Of a stretch of DNA of 64,000 bases, positions 43,989 through 58,289 are shown one piece after another. Under the pieces are notes generated by a model. The model was not told the DNA's origin and made no database searches. It saw only the letters and a program-made list of their open reading frames with translations. Position 1 is the first letter of the stretch; every line of letters begins with the position of its first letter. The position numbers and the translations under genes are program-made. The DNA comes from Saccharopolyspora soli (lineage in GTDB: Bacteria; Actinomycetota; Actinomycetes; Mycobacteriales; Pseudonocardiaceae). The stretch spans positions 1 to 64,000 of the forward strand of contig NZ_JALBWV010000032.1 of assembly GCF_022678645.1 (NCBI RefSeq), given 5' to 3'.

Positions 43989-44771
43989 GTGACCCCCGAA
44001 CAAATGAATTCCCCCGAATGCAATGCCCCCGACAACCGAGATACCCCGCCGTCCGAGCGGCACCGCTGGGAGAGGGTGGTGCCGCGGACCGCGACCTGGC
44101 TGCGCGCCGCGTTCGTCGGCGACTCGGCAAACCGGCAGCACCGCGTCCCCCCGAAGACGCGGTCCCTGCAGGTCGGTGCCGCAGTGGCCGCGATCGGCGT
44201 GATCGGCGTCTTCAGCAGCGTCGGCGACGCCCAGACCGAGCAGCCTGCGGTGCAGGCCGCCGCGCAAGTCGCCCCGCTGGCTGACGCCACGCCGCTCCCA
44301 GCCCAGGCGCCGCTCGCCCCGCAAGCCCCGCCCGCTCCCGAGGCTGCGCCCGCGCCGCAGGTCGCCCCCGAGGCGGAGAAGGCCGCGGAGCCGGTCCCGG
44401 ACAACAAGCCGAAGGACCAGGTCGGCGCCTGGATCGACCAGGCGCAGCGTGTCCTGGAAGCCAACGGCATCTCCCGCGATCACGCCGACGCCGACGCGAT
44501 CCGGATGATCATCATGCACGAATCCAACGGCGACCCGACCGCCAGCAACAACTGGGACTCCAACGCCGCGGCGGGTACCCCGTCCATCGGCCTGATGCAG
44601 ACCATCGAGCCGACCTTCGAATCCTTCGCGCTGCCCGGCCACGGAGACATCTACAACCCGGTCGACAACATCATCGCCGCCACCCGGTACTCGATCTCGC
44701 GCTACGGCTCGATGTCCGACGTGCCAGGCGTCGCAAGCGTGCGCTCCGGCGGCAGCTACCAGGGATACTGA
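43989..44771 (+). CDS. secreted lytic-transglycosylase-like protein
   Basis: About 260 residues. A polar N-terminus and one hydrophobic segment (SLQVGAAVAAIGVIGVFSSV) lead to a Pro/Ala-rich wall-spanning linker (PLPAQAPLAPQAPPAPEAAP). A C-terminal SLT-type domain follows: IDQAQRVLEANGISRDH, IRMIIMHESNGDPTASNNWD (catalytic Glu in HESNG) and GTPSIGLMQTIEPTFESFAL then DNIIAATRYSISRYGS. It should cut peptidoglycan glycan strands. GTG 43989 and ATG 44004 are both possible starts. Confidence 0.87.
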   Translation: MTPEQMNSPECNAPDNRDTPPSERHRWERVVPRTATWLRAAFVGDSANRQHRVPPKTRSLQVGAAVAAIGVIGVFSSVGDAQTEQPAVQAAAQVAPLADATPLPAQAPLAPQAPPAPEAAPAPQVAPEAEKAAEPVPDNKPKDQVGAWIDQAQRVLEANGISRDHADADAIRMIIMHESNGDPTASNNWDSNAAAGTPSIGLMQTIEPTFESFALPGHGDIYNPVDNIIAATRYSISRYGSMSDVPGVASVRSGGSYQGY

Positions 44772-44792
44772 CCAGACCTCATAAGCCACGGG

Positions 44793-45494
44793 TTACTGGG
44801 CGGCAGCGGCCAACCCCGACAACGTTCCGTCCAGCGCTTCGGCGACCAACTCGCGCATGGCTTCTTCGGCCCGCGCCCGGTCACCGCCGCGGATGCACTC
44901 GGCGATCTCGCAGTGCAGCCGCACGGCGACCGGGCGCGGGTGCGTCGGCATCAGACCGTGTCCGGCCCGCCACTGCAGCAACTCTTCGACGACCTCGTGC
45001 AACTGGGCGAACATCTCGTTGCCCGACGCGGTCAGCACCAGGCGGTGGAAGGCCACATCGGCAGCCATGAAGGTGTCCAGGTCACCAGCCCGTGCGGTGG
45101 CGACCATCCGCTCGGCGAGGCTGACCAGCTGCGCGGCGTCCTCGTCGCTGGCGCGCAGCGCGGCGGCTGCGGCGGCGACCGGTTCGACCGCGGTGCGCAG
45201 TTCGGCGAGCGTCTTCAGCTGCGCGGTGCGGTCGGCGGCCAACTGCCAGCGGATGAGCAGCGGGTCGAAGGCGTTCCAGTCCGCTCGGGGCCGGACCACG
45301 ATGCCGACCCGCTTGCGGCCGAGGACCAGCCGGATCGACGCGAGGCTGCGCACCACCTCGCGGGCGACGCTGCGGGAGATCTCGAAGCGCTGCTCCACCT
45401 CGTCGATGCGCAACACGCTGCCCGGCGGGTGCACACCGGCGGCGATCTCGTGCCCGAGCACATCCAGGACCTTGTCGTGCAGTCCGCCAGCCAT
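44793..45494 (-). CDS. GntR-family regulator, FCD domain, probably of gluconate uptake
   Basis: 233 residues from ATG 45494 with GGGAGG five bases upstream. HTH: HDKVLDVLGHEIAAGVHPPG, EVEQRFEISRSVAREVVRSL and LVLGRKRVGIVVRPRADWNA. FCD: ELRTAVEPVAAAAAALRASD .. FMAADVAFHRLVLTASGNEM .. RLHCEIAECIRGGDRARAEE, with the Asp/His metal-ligand positions in place. Divergent from gntP and beside a palindrome, so it very probably represses gntP and responds to a sugar acid. Confidence 0.9.
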   Translation of the reverse strand: MAGGLHDKVLDVLGHEIAAGVHPPGSVLRIDEVEQRFEISRSVAREVVRSLASIRLVLGRKRVGIVVRPRADWNAFDPLLIRWQLAADRTAQLKTLAELRTAVEPVAAAAAALRASDEDAAQLVSLAERMVATARAGDLDTFMAADVAFHRLVLTASGNEMFAQLHEVVEELLQWRAGHGLMPTHPRPVAVRLHCEIAECIRGGDRARAEEAMRELVAEALDGTLSGLAAAAQ

Positions 45495-45578
45495 CCGGCC
45501 CTCCCGTTGATCCGGCACCAAACATAAGCGGTCGGATCCGGGTGACGGGCCTAACAGCATACTTAATCGATCAACATG

Positions 45579-45600
45579 GCAATAAAGTCATACTTATTGC
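45579..45600. promoter_or_regulatory. inverted repeat operator in the gntP-regulator spacer
   Basis: GCAATAA and TTATTGC separated by eight bases, in a distinctly AT-rich 149-base divergent spacer. ATACTTA also occurs twice here (45559-45565 and 45590-45596). Likely binding site for the FCD regulator. Confidence 0.6.
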
Positions 45601-45643
45601 TTAGGCTGTGCCGCGCACCAGCTGCTCAACGAGGAGCCCCTCA

Positions 45644-47050
45644 ATGCCAAACAGCCTTACCGGCGGCCTCGCAGTCCTGGCGCAGGCCGCGCCCACCGGC
45701 GCCTGGACCGCGCAGGACACCCGACTGCTCACCGCGGCCGTCGCGGGCATCGCGGTCATCGTGGTGCTGATCAGCTGGGCGAAGCTGCATCCGTTCCTGT
45801 CGTTGGCGTTGGGCGCCACCACCCTCGGCGTGGTGGCTGGCATGCCCTTCGGCGATCTCGTGGACACCTTCACCGAAGGACTCGGCAAGACCGTCGGGGA
45901 CGTCGGCCTGCTCGTCGCGCTCGGCGCGATGCTGGGCAAGCTGCTCACCGACACCGGCGGTGCCGAGCAGATCGTGGAGACCGTGCTGCGCCGCACCACC
46001 CGGCGGAGCCTGCCGTGGGCGATGGTGTTCATCGCCGCGCTGCTGGGTCTGCCGATGTTCTTCGAGGTCGGCGTGGTGCTGCTGGTCCCGGTGGTGGTCA
46101 TGGTCGCCAGCCGCTCCGATCAGCCGATGCTGCGGATCGGCATCCCGGCGCTGGCCGGGCTGTCGATCCTGCACGGACTCGTGCCACCGCACCCCGGCCC
46201 GCTGGCCGCGGTCGACGCGCTGCACGTCGACCTGGGGCTCACGCTGGCGCTGGGCGTCGTCGTCGCCATCCCGACCGCCATCGTCGCCGGTCCGGTGTTC
46301 GGTTCCTACATCGCGAAGCGCGTCGAACTGCCCCCGGCCACCCACCTGCTGGGCAAATCGCCGGTCCAGGCCGATCCCGAGCGGCGGCCCGGATTCTTCG
46401 TGTCGGTGGCGATGCTGCTGCTGCCCGTCGTGCTGATGCTCGGCAAGTCGGTCGCCGACCTGCTGCTGCCCGAGGACAGCATCGGCTACCAGGTGCTCGA
46501 CACCGTCGGCACTCCTGTCGTCGCGCTGATGCTGACCGTGCTGATCGCGATCGTGGCGCTCGGCGGCGGTGCCCGGTTCAGCCGCAACCGGCTGGCCGAC
46601 GTGGTCGGCGGATCGCTGCCCGCCGTCGGCGGGATCATCCTCATCGTCGGTGCCGGTGGCGGGTTCAAGCAGACCCTGGTCGACTCCGGGGTGAACAACA
46701 TGATCACCGGTCTGGCCAGCGGAGCGCACCTCTCGCCGCTGGTGCTCGGCTGGCTGATCGCGGTCGGCATCCGGGTCGCGACCGGTTCTGCGACGGTGGC
46801 CACCATCTCGGCCGCTGGCATGGTCGCGCCGCTGGTCGCCGGGCTCCCGCCGACGCAGGGGGCGTTGGTCGCGCTGGCCATCGGCTCCGGGTCGCTGTTC
46901 CTGTCGCACGTCAACGACGCGGGGTTCTGGCTGGTCAAGGAGTACTTCGGGATGACCGTCGGGCAAACCCTCAAGACCTGGTCGGCGATGGAGACGCTGC
47001 TGTCAGTGGTCTCCTTCGGCGTGATCCTCGGGCTGTCCGCGGTGCTGTGA
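45644..47050 (+). CDS. GntP-family gluconate permease
   Basis: 468 residues from ATG 45644, GGAG eight bases upstream. About 12 spans. GDVGLLVALGAMLGKLLTDT then GGAEQIVETVL, LGLPMFFEVGVVLLVPVVVM, LHGLVPPHPGPLAAVDAL and GSGSLFLSHVNDAGFWLVKE are diagnostic of GntP/GntT transporters for gluconate and related sugar acids. No gluconokinase gene is adjacent. Controlled most likely by the divergent FCD regulator. Confidence 0.93.
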   Translation: MPNSLTGGLAVLAQAAPTGAWTAQDTRLLTAAVAGIAVIVVLISWAKLHPFLSLALGATTLGVVAGMPFGDLVDTFTEGLGKTVGDVGLLVALGAMLGKLLTDTGGAEQIVETVLRRTTRRSLPWAMVFIAALLGLPMFFEVGVVLLVPVVVMVASRSDQPMLRIGIPALAGLSILHGLVPPHPGPLAAVDALHVDLGLTLALGVVVAIPTAIVAGPVFGSYIAKRVELPPATHLLGKSPVQADPERRPGFFVSVAMLLLPVVLMLGKSVADLLLPEDSIGYQVLDTVGTPVVALMLTVLIAIVALGGGARFSRNRLADVVGGSLPAVGGIILIVGAGGGFKQTLVDSGVNNMITGLASGAHLSPLVLGWLIAVGIRVATGSATVATISAAGMVAPLVAGLPPTQGALVALAIGSGSLFLSHVNDAGFWLVKEYFGMTVGQTLKTWSAMETLLSVVSFGVILGLSAVL

Positions 47051-47122
47051 CGACCGCTGCGCGCGGTATATTGGCGGGTCGGGCCCGCTGGTGGGCTTTC
47101 CCTGATCCGTCCCCGGTACAAG

Positions 47123-49420
47123 GTGGCGCAATTGTCGAACGCCCGACCCGATCGGGATGCCGTCCGCGCGCAGGAAATCGCAGCCGAGCAGCAGTACCTC
47201 TCGGTGCTGTACGCCAAGCTGGATGCGCTGCGGCAGGAAACGACGCAGCGGCTGAAGGAGACGCTGCGGGACAGCGGTGGTCCGCCGCAGGCGCGCACCG
47301 AGCGCGACATCTCCACCCGGATGTACACCGACCGGCTCACCGAGCTGAGCGCGGTCGAGCACGGGATGTGCTTCGGGCGGCTGGATCTGGACAGCGGCGA
47401 GACGTTCCACATCGGTCGGCTCGGGCTGTTCGACGAGGACAACGAGTACGAACCGCTGCTGCTGGACTGGCGCGCCCCCGCGGCACGGCCGTTCTACCTG
47501 GCCACCGCTGCCGCGCGGGACGGCGTTCGGCGCCGACGGCACCTGCGGACCAGCTGGCGGAAGGTGCTGGACTACGAGGACGAGGTGCTCGACCTCGACG
47601 CCGCCGACCAGGGCGGCAACCTGGGCCTGGCCGGGGAAGCGACCCTGCTGGCCCGGCTCGACGCGCGCCGAACCGGGCAGATGCAGGACATCGTCGCCAC
47701 CATCCAGGCCGAGCAGGACCACATCATCCGCGCTGGGATGAACGGCGTGCTGGTGGTGCAGGGCGGCCCCGGCACCGGCAAGACCGCCGTCGCGCTGCAC
47801 CGCGCGGCCTACCTGCTCTACACCTTCCGCGAGCAGCTGTCCAAGCGCGGTGTGCTGGTCGTCGGCCCGAACCCGACGTTCCTGCGCTACATCGGACAGG
47901 TGCTGCCCTCGCTCGGCGAAACCGGCGTGCTGCTGTCCACTGTGGGCGGACTGTATCCGGGGATCACCGCCACCGAGGTGGAATCCGCGCGAGCAGCCGA
48001 GATCAAGGGGCGCGCGAACATGGTCGACGTGCTGCACGACGCGGTCCGCGACCGGCAGCAGGTGCCCCAGGACTACATCGAGATCACCAACGACGGCGAG
48101 GCGCTGCGCATCGACCGCCGCACCGCGACCCAGGCGCGCACCCGCGCCCGGCGGTCCCGCAAGCCGCACAACCTGGCCCGGCGGATCTTCCGCACCGAGA
48201 TGTTCTCCGCACTGACCCTGCAGGTCGCCGACCGGCTCGGCCGCGACCTGCTGGACCGCCGCGACCTCGACGACATCAACCGCGAACTGCGCGCCGATGC
48301 GGTGGTGGGCAAGGCGTTGGACGAGCTGTGGCCGGAGATCACCCCGCAGGAACTGCTGGACGACCTGCTGGGCTCGCCGGAACGGCTGCACACCGCCACC
48401 CGCAAGCACCTCGACGACGCCGAACGCGACGAGCTGCTGCGGTTGCCGGGATCCCCCTGGACGCCGAGCGATGTGCCGCTGCTGGACGAGCTCGCCGAAC
48501 TGCTCGGTGAGGACGACGCCCAGGCACGGGCCGAGCGCGAACGCCAGGAACGCGAGGAACTCGCCTACGCGCAAGGCGTTCTGCACATCATGGAGCAGGA
48601 CGAGGAGCTCGCCGACGAGGAACGGCTGCGGGTTTCCGACGTGCTGGACGCCGAGTTGCTGGCCGAGCGGTTCCGGGGCAGCAGCGACCTCACCGCCGCC
48701 GAACGCGCGGCCGAGGATCGCACCTGGACCTTCGGACACGTCATCGTCGACGAGGCGCAGGAGCTGTCGCCGATGGCGTGGCGGGTGCTGATGCGGCGCT
48801 GCCCGAGCCGGTCGATGACGCTGGTCGGCGACGTCGCCCAGACCGGTGCGCTGGCCGGTGCCCGGTCCTGGCACGAGGTGCTGCACCCGTACGTCCAGGA
48901 CCGCTGGAAGCTGGCCGAGCTGACCGTCAACTACCGCACCCCGGCGGAGATCATGACCATCGCGGCCGATGTGCTGTCCGAAATGGACACCGACCTGGTG
49001 GTGCCGCGCTCGGTGCGCACCAGCGGCCACCGGCCGTGGACCCGCCAGATTCCGGCCGCCGACCTCGCCGCCGTGCTGCCGAGCGTGGTCACCGACGAAC
49101 TGCGCGAGGTCGGCGAGGGCCGCCTAGCGGTGCTGCTGCCGCCGGAGCTGCTGGCCGAACTCGGCCCGCGGCTGGCGGATGCGCTGCCCGACGCGGTGAT
49201 CGGCACCCAACCCGACGATCTGGAATCCCCTGCCGTGCTGCTGACCGTCGACCAGGCGAAGGGTCTGGAGTTCGACTCGGTGCTGGTGATCGACCCGGCG
49301 GCGATCGTGTCCGCCTCCGAGCGCGGGCTCAACGACCTCTACGTAGCCCTGACCCGCGCCACCCAACGCCTCGGCATCGTGCACCCCGACGAACTCCCGC
49401 CAGTGCTGCGGAACATCTGA
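47123..49420 (+). CDS. helR: HelD/HelR-like RNA polymerase-associated ATPase
   Basis: 765 residues, UvrD-like superfamily 1 fold with a HelD N-terminus. An opening helical arm (EIAAEQQYLSVLYAKLDALR) precedes the 1A domain: YEPLLLDWRAPAARPFYLAT and Walker A VVQGGPGTGKTAVALHRAAY (about residues 210-228). Later come VIVDEAQELSPMAWRVLMRR (Walker B), LVGDVAQTGALAGARSW, LTVNYRTPAEIM, VDQAKGLEFDSVLVIDP and LNDLYVALTRATQRLG. HelR/HelD remove stalled RNA polymerase from DNA, and HelR can protect against rifamycins. No rifamycin-associated element is seen upstream. Confidence 0.88.
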   Translation: MAQLSNARPDRDAVRAQEIAAEQQYLSVLYAKLDALRQETTQRLKETLRDSGGPPQARTERDISTRMYTDRLTELSAVEHGMCFGRLDLDSGETFHIGRLGLFDEDNEYEPLLLDWRAPAARPFYLATAAARDGVRRRRHLRTSWRKVLDYEDEVLDLDAADQGGNLGLAGEATLLARLDARRTGQMQDIVATIQAEQDHIIRAGMNGVLVVQGGPGTGKTAVALHRAAYLLYTFREQLSKRGVLVVGPNPTFLRYIGQVLPSLGETGVLLSTVGGLYPGITATEVESARAAEIKGRANMVDVLHDAVRDRQQVPQDYIEITNDGEALRIDRRTATQARTRARRSRKPHNLARRIFRTEMFSALTLQVADRLGRDLLDRRDLDDINRELRADAVVGKALDELWPEITPQELLDDLLGSPERLHTATRKHLDDAERDELLRLPGSPWTPSDVPLLDELAELLGEDDAQARAERERQEREELAYAQGVLHIMEQDEELADEERLRVSDVLDAELLAERFRGSSDLTAAERAAEDRTWTFGHVIVDEAQELSPMAWRVLMRRCPSRSMTLVGDVAQTGALAGARSWHEVLHPYVQDRWKLAELTVNYRTPAEIMTIAADVLSEMDTDLVVPRSVRTSGHRPWTRQIPAADLAAVLPSVVTDELREVGEGRLAVLLPPELLAELGPRLADALPDAVIGTQPDDLESPAVLLTVDQAKGLEFDSVLVIDPAAIVSASERGLNDLYVALTRATQRLGIVHPDELPPVLRNI

Positions 49421-49426
49421 TAGCAC

Positions 49427-49472
49427 GTCGTGAGCGGCTGTGGTCGCTATGGCGACCATTGCCACTCACGAC
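49427..49472. repeat. intergenic palindrome, copy 3 (diverged)
   Basis: GTCGTGAGCGGC..TGGTCGC and GCGACCA..GCCACTCACGAC around a four-base loop, starting seven bases after the helR stop. Same plan as the palindromes at 26922 and 27491 (GTGAG, then GGTCG and complements). Here it can act as terminator for convergent helR and gltD. Confidence 0.7.
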
Positions 49473-49540
49473 CGAGGCGGCCGACCGCGACCACGCAACC
49501 ACAGGGCGATTCGCGCCTGGAACTCTTTTCCGGGAAGAGG

Positions 49541-51038
49541 TCAGACGACTGCCAGCGGGAGCGCTGTCGGGTGGACCGGGGACGGGAGTTGGGAGTCTCC
49601 GGTGAGGTAGGCGTCGACCGCGTTGGCCACCGAGCGGCCCTCCGCGATCGCCCACACCACCAGCGACGCGCCGCGGTGGGCGTCGCCGCAGACGAACACG
49701 CCCGGCGCGGCGGTCTCCCAGTTCGATCCGCAGCCGATGGTGCCGCGCTTGGTCAGCTCGATGCCCAGGCCGTCCAGCAGCGGCATGTGCTCGACGCCGT
49801 CGAAGCCGATCGCCAGCAGCGCGAGGTCGCAGGGCAGATCCTCGACCTCGTCGGACACCGGGACGACCTGTCGGCGCCCGTCCGCGTCGCGCTGCACCCG
49901 CACCTCGCGCAACCGCACGGCGCGCACGTTGCCCTCGTCGTCACCGACGAAGGATTCGATCGCCACCGCGAACTTCCGCTGCCCGGCCTCCTCGTGCGCC
50001 GGGTAGGTGCGCAGGATGTACGGCCAGGTGGGCCACGGCGACAGGTCGTCGTCGCGGGTCGTCGGCGGCTGCGGGTAGTTGTCCAACTGCGTCACCGAAA
50101 GCGCGCCCTGCCGGGTCGCGGTGCCGTAGCAGTCCGCCCCGGTGTCGCCGCCGCCGAGGACGATGACGTGCTTGCCCTGCGCCGAAATCGGCGTCGGGCC
50201 GTCACCCTCGCACTCCTTGTTCGCCAGCACCAGGTGCTCCATGGCCAGGTGCACGCCCTTGAGCTCGCGGCCCGCGATCGTGCTGTCGTCGCGGCCGCGC
50301 AGCGCGCCCACCGCGAGCACCACGGCGTCGTAACCGGCGCGCAGTTCCTCGACGGTGAGGTCGACACCGACCTCGCAGCTGGTGATGAACTTGGTGCCCT
50401 CGGCCCGCATCTGCGCCAACCGCCGGTCCAGGACGGACTTCTCCATCTTGAACTCGGGGATGCCGTAGCGCAGCAGGCCACCGATGCGGTCGTCGCGCTC
50501 GTACACGGTGACCTCGTGACCGGCTCGGGTCAGCTGCTGCGCCGCGGCCAGCCCGCCGGGCCCGGAGCCGACCACGGCCACCCGCTTGCCGGTGTGCACC
50601 TCGGCCACCTGGGCGGTGACGTACTCCTTCTCCCAGCTGACCTCGGCGATCGTTTCCTCGACCCGCTTGATGGCCACCGCGCCACCGGCCTCCGGCGAAA
50701 TGGCCAGCACACAACCGGCTTCGCACGGCGCGGGGCACAACTTCCCGGTGAACTCCGGAAAGTTGTTGGTGGCGTGCAGCCGTTCGCTGGCGTCCCGCCA
50801 CTGACTGCGGCGCACCATGTTGTTCCACTCCGGAATCAGGTTGCCCAGCGGGCAACCCGCCGAACCCGAGTGGCAGAACGGGATACCGCAGTCCATGCAC
50901 CGCGCGGCCTGCGTCGACACCTGGGCGTTGCGGTCCTCCCTGGACAGTTCGGCGTAGACCTCGTGCCAGTCGCCCAGCCGTTCGTCGGTGGGGCGCTTGG
51001 GGGAATCGGCCCGCGAGTACTTCAGGAATCCCCTCGGG

Positions 51039-51046
<8 letters not shown>
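49541..51046 (-). CDS. gltD: glutamate synthase small subunit
   Basis: 501 residues from GTG 51046, GGAGG six bases upstream. The N-terminal Fe-S part has [20 protein letters not shown] and [23 protein letters not shown] motif: [25 protein letters not shown] motif: [20 protein letters not shown]. The end [20 protein letters not shown] closes the FAD site. It feeds electrons from NADPH to the large subunit. It overlaps the gltB stop by eight bases. Confidence 0.97.
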
Positions 51047-55589
<4,543 letters not shown>

Positions 55590-56089
55590 TGCGCAGACCT
55601 CCCTCGTCAGTTCTCGTGCTGGAAGTCGTCGGCCGATTTCCGACCTGACACTTCACGACTTCTGGGCACGGGACGACGCTGGCCCGCAGATGACTTCCGG
55701 TTACTCGACAGAAGTTTTCGGGCGCGACTGCCCGCTCGCTGCGACCGGAGTGTTCAGGGAACTTTAACAGCCGCGATACCCAGAAGCAGCACTCTGGGAG
55801 TGATGCTGACCATCTTGTAGTAACGCGCTCGCATCGGTTAGGGACTCGCTGTTTCCCGGGTGGTACTGCATGCGTGGCGGAGTGCGGCTTTCACCGCCCG
55901 CCTGCCGCCGAAGCGCAGCTGAGCACCTACACTGCCCGATCCGCGCGTACTCTCCTCACCCCGACGACCGCACGCCGCTGGACACGGTTCGCTGTCAAAT
56001 TTAACCGCTTGGTCGCAGTCGGTATAGCCCCCGTGCCGCAGGACACCCCGCGGCGGCGTGGGCGGGAGATCTTCTCCTGATATCTTTCC
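55590..56089. other. divergent intergenic region between gltB and the B12 riboswitch
   Basis: About 500 bases with no convincing gene. It must hold the gltBD promoter and the promoter for the riboswitch transcript. A relatively AT-rich stretch near 55990-56010 (gctgtcaaatttaaccgctt) is a candidate for the latter. No repeat or known RNA was recognised. Confidence 0.5.
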
Positions 56090-56215
56090 AGCTCAGAGCA
56101 CCCGCGACGCGGGGGCTCGCGGGACGCCAGCGCCAAGCGAAACCGGTGTGAACCCGGTGCTGTGCCGCAACTGCGATGGCCCGGTCCGCCGGGCACGAGC
56201 CAGGTCGCCTTCGCG
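56090..56215 (+). promoter_or_regulatory. cobalamin riboswitch
   Basis: Core elements in order: gcgggacgccagcgccaagc, gaaaccggtgtgaacccggt, gctgtgccgcaactgcgatg and the closing gagccaggtcgcct. The B12 box and the GTGTGAACCCGGTGCTGTGCC core are close to consensus. Between it and btuF a hairpin CACCCC-cggtgca-GGGGTG (56237-56254) could be the switching element. It should repress btuFCD when adenosylcobalamin is plentiful. Confidence 0.92.
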
Positions 56216-56307
56216 CGTGGCGTCGATGTCCGCCACCCCCGGTGCAGGGGTGCGGTGTCGGCTTCCCGTAGGCCGCGCCCGCCGCACCGGCCGAACGTAG
56301 GGAAGAC

Positions 56308-57249
56308 ATGACCGGGTTCCGCCGACTCGCCGCGCTGCTGCTCGCCACGCTGGCCCTGTTCGCCGGGGTAACCGCGTGCGCCACCCGACCTCGTTCCGAA
56401 ACAACGGCACCGGCTGACGATCCGGCCTCGGCGTTCCCGGTCAAGGTCGAACTGCCCGGCCAACCTCCCGTGACGCTGGCGCAACAACCGAAGCGGATCG
56501 TCTCGCTGTCCCCAACCGCCACCGAGACGCTGTACGCGATCGGGGCCGGAGACCAGGTCGTCGCGGTGGACCAGTTCTCCAACTTCCCGCCGCAGGCGCC
56601 GCGCACTGACCTCTCCGGCTTCACCGCGGACGCCGCGGCGGTCGGCGCGCGCACCCCGGACCTGGTCATCGCGCCGGACAACGCGGGCCAGCTGGCCGAG
56701 GGGCTGAAGGTGGTCAACGTGCCGACGTTGCTCACCCCTTCGGCGGCGACGCTGGAGGACGCCTACCGGCAGATCGAGGTGCTCGGCCAGGCCACCGGGC
56801 ACACCGAGCAGGCCGCCCAGCTGGTGGACCGGATGCGTTCGGACATCGACGAGATCGTCCGCCACACGCCCAAGCCGCCGCAGCCGCTGAGCTTCTACCA
56901 CGAGGTCAGCCCGGACTACTACAGCGCGACCTCGCAGAGCTTCGTCGGCGGCGTCTACGGCCTGTTCGGACTGGCCAACGTCGCCGATCCGGCGGGTGGG
57001 AAGTTCCCGCAGCTTTCCGAGGAGCACATCGTGCGGGCCAACCCGAACCTGATCTTCGTGGCGGACGCGAAGTGCTGCCAGGTCAACGCGGCGGCCGTGG
57101 CGGCCCGACCGGGTTGGAACACCCTCGACGCCGTGCGCCGCGGCCACGTCATCGAGCTCGACGACGACATCGCGGGCCGCTGGGGGCCGCGGGTGGTCGA
57201 CCTGGTGCGGGCCATCGGCGACGGAGTGGCCAAGGCGCAGCGGGGGTGA
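56308..57249 (+). CDS. btuF: vitamin B12 ABC transporter, substrate-binding lipoprotein
   Basis: 313 residues. Signal peptide and lipobox (LLLATLALFAGVTAC, Cys24). Periplasmic-binding fold of the BtuF/FhuD type: PKRIVSLSPTATETLYAIGA, DQVVAVDQFSNFPPQA, AAAVGARTPDLVIAPDNAG and RRGHVIELDDDIAGRWGPRV. The riboswitch and the downstream permease and ATPase show that it binds cobalamin. ATG 56308 follows agggaagac. Its stop overlaps btuC by four bases. Confidence 0.92.
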   Translation: MTGFRRLAALLLATLALFAGVTACATRPRSETTAPADDPASAFPVKVELPGQPPVTLAQQPKRIVSLSPTATETLYAIGAGDQVVAVDQFSNFPPQAPRTDLSGFTADAAAVGARTPDLVIAPDNAGQLAEGLKVVNVPTLLTPSAATLEDAYRQIEVLGQATGHTEQAAQLVDRMRSDIDEIVRHTPKPPQPLSFYHEVSPDYYSATSQSFVGGVYGLFGLANVADPAGGKFPQLSEEHIVRANPNLIFVADAKCCQVNAAAVAARPGWNTLDAVRRGHVIELDDDIAGRWGPRVVDLVRAIGDGVAKAQRG

Positions 57250-58289
57250 CCACCGCGCTCCGCCCGGCCCCTGCGGCGTTGAAGCAGACCAAGCTGCGCC
57301 CCCGCCACCTGTTGATCGGGGTGGCGGTGCTGCTGGCCAGCACCCTGCTGTCGGTGCTGTTCGGGGCGGCCGAGCTCGGTTGGCAGCGGGTGCTCGGGGA
57401 AATCGTCGCGCAGCTAACCGGCGGCGTCTCGCCGCTGTCGGAGCGGGAAGCGGCGATCCTTTGGCAGCTGCGGGTGCCGCGGGTGGTGCTCGGCGTGCTG
57501 GTCGGGGCGGCGCTGGCGGTCTCCGGCGCGGCGTTCCAGGGTGTGTTCCGCAACCCGCTGGCCGACCCCTATCTGCTGGGATCGGCTTCCGGCGCCGGGT
57601 TGGGCGCCACCCTGGTGATCAGCGCGTCGGCGCAGCACGGAACGCCCATCCCGGTGCAGCTCGCGGCGTTCGCCGGAGCGCTCGGCGGCGTGGGCCTGAC
57701 CTGGCTGGTCGGCCGCTCAGCGGGCCGCGACACCGCGACGCTGGTGCTGGCCGGGGTCGCGGTCGGCGCGTTCCTCACCGCCGGGCAGACGTTCGTCCAG
57801 CAGCTGCGGGTGGAGACGCTGGAACAGGTCTACATGTGGATCCTGGGGCGGCTGACCACCACCGGCTGGCGCGAAGTGCTGGTCGTGCTGCCGTACCTGG
57901 CGATCTCGGCGTTCGTGCTGTGGACCTGCGCTCGGCTGCTGGACCTGCTGGGCACCGGCGACGAGGAGGCCGCCGCGCTCGGCGTGCACCCGGGGCGGGT
58001 GCGGGCGCTGGTGCTGGTCGCCGCTTCACTGACCACCGCGGCCGCGGTGTCGGTCGCCGGGCTGATCGGGTTCGTCGGCCTGGTGGTGCCGCACCTGGTG
58101 CGGCTGGGGGTCGGTGGCAGTTTCCGGATCATCGTGCCGCTGTCCTTGCTGTTCGGCGGCGCGTTCCTGGTCACCGCGGACATGCTGGCCCGAACCCTGC
58201 TGGCCCCGGCCGAAATCCCGATCGGCGTCATCACGGCGTTCACCGGTGCCCCGTTCTTCGCGCTCCTACTGCACCGAAGGCACGCATGA
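57246..58289 (+). CDS. btuC: vitamin B12 ABC transporter, permease
   Basis: 347 residues, FecCD/BtuC family, about ten spans. LRVPRVVLGVLVGAALAVSG then AAFQGVFRNPLADPYLLGSA, TATLVLAGVAVGAFLTAGQT, VYMWILGRLTTTGWREV, GFVGLVVPHLVRLGVGGSFR and the last LAPAEIPIGVITAFTGAPFF are the family blocks. GTG 57246 is fixed by the GTGA overlap with btuF. Its stop overlaps an ATG (ATGA at 58286-58289) that opens only a 36-codon frame without recognisable character. Confidence 0.94.
   Translation: MTTALRPAPAALKQTKLRPRHLLIGVAVLLASTLLSVLFGAAELGWQRVLGEIVAQLTGGVSPLSEREAAILWQLRVPRVVLGVLVGAALAVSGAAFQGVFRNPLADPYLLGSASGAGLGATLVISASAQHGTPIPVQLAAFAGALGGVGLTWLVGRSAGRDTATLVLAGVAVGAFLTAGQTFVQQLRVETLEQVYMWILGRLTTTGWREVLVVLPYLAISAFVLWTCARLLDLLGTGDEEAAALGVHPGRVRALVLVAASLTTAAAVSVAGLIGFVGLVVPHLVRLGVGGSFRIIVPLSLLFGGAFLVTADMLARTLLAPAEIPIGVITAFTGAPFFALLLHRRHA

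Noticed and set aside
47051..47122. Rifamycin-associated element before helR
   Set aside because: No suitable 19 bp inverted repeat could be found in the short spacer.
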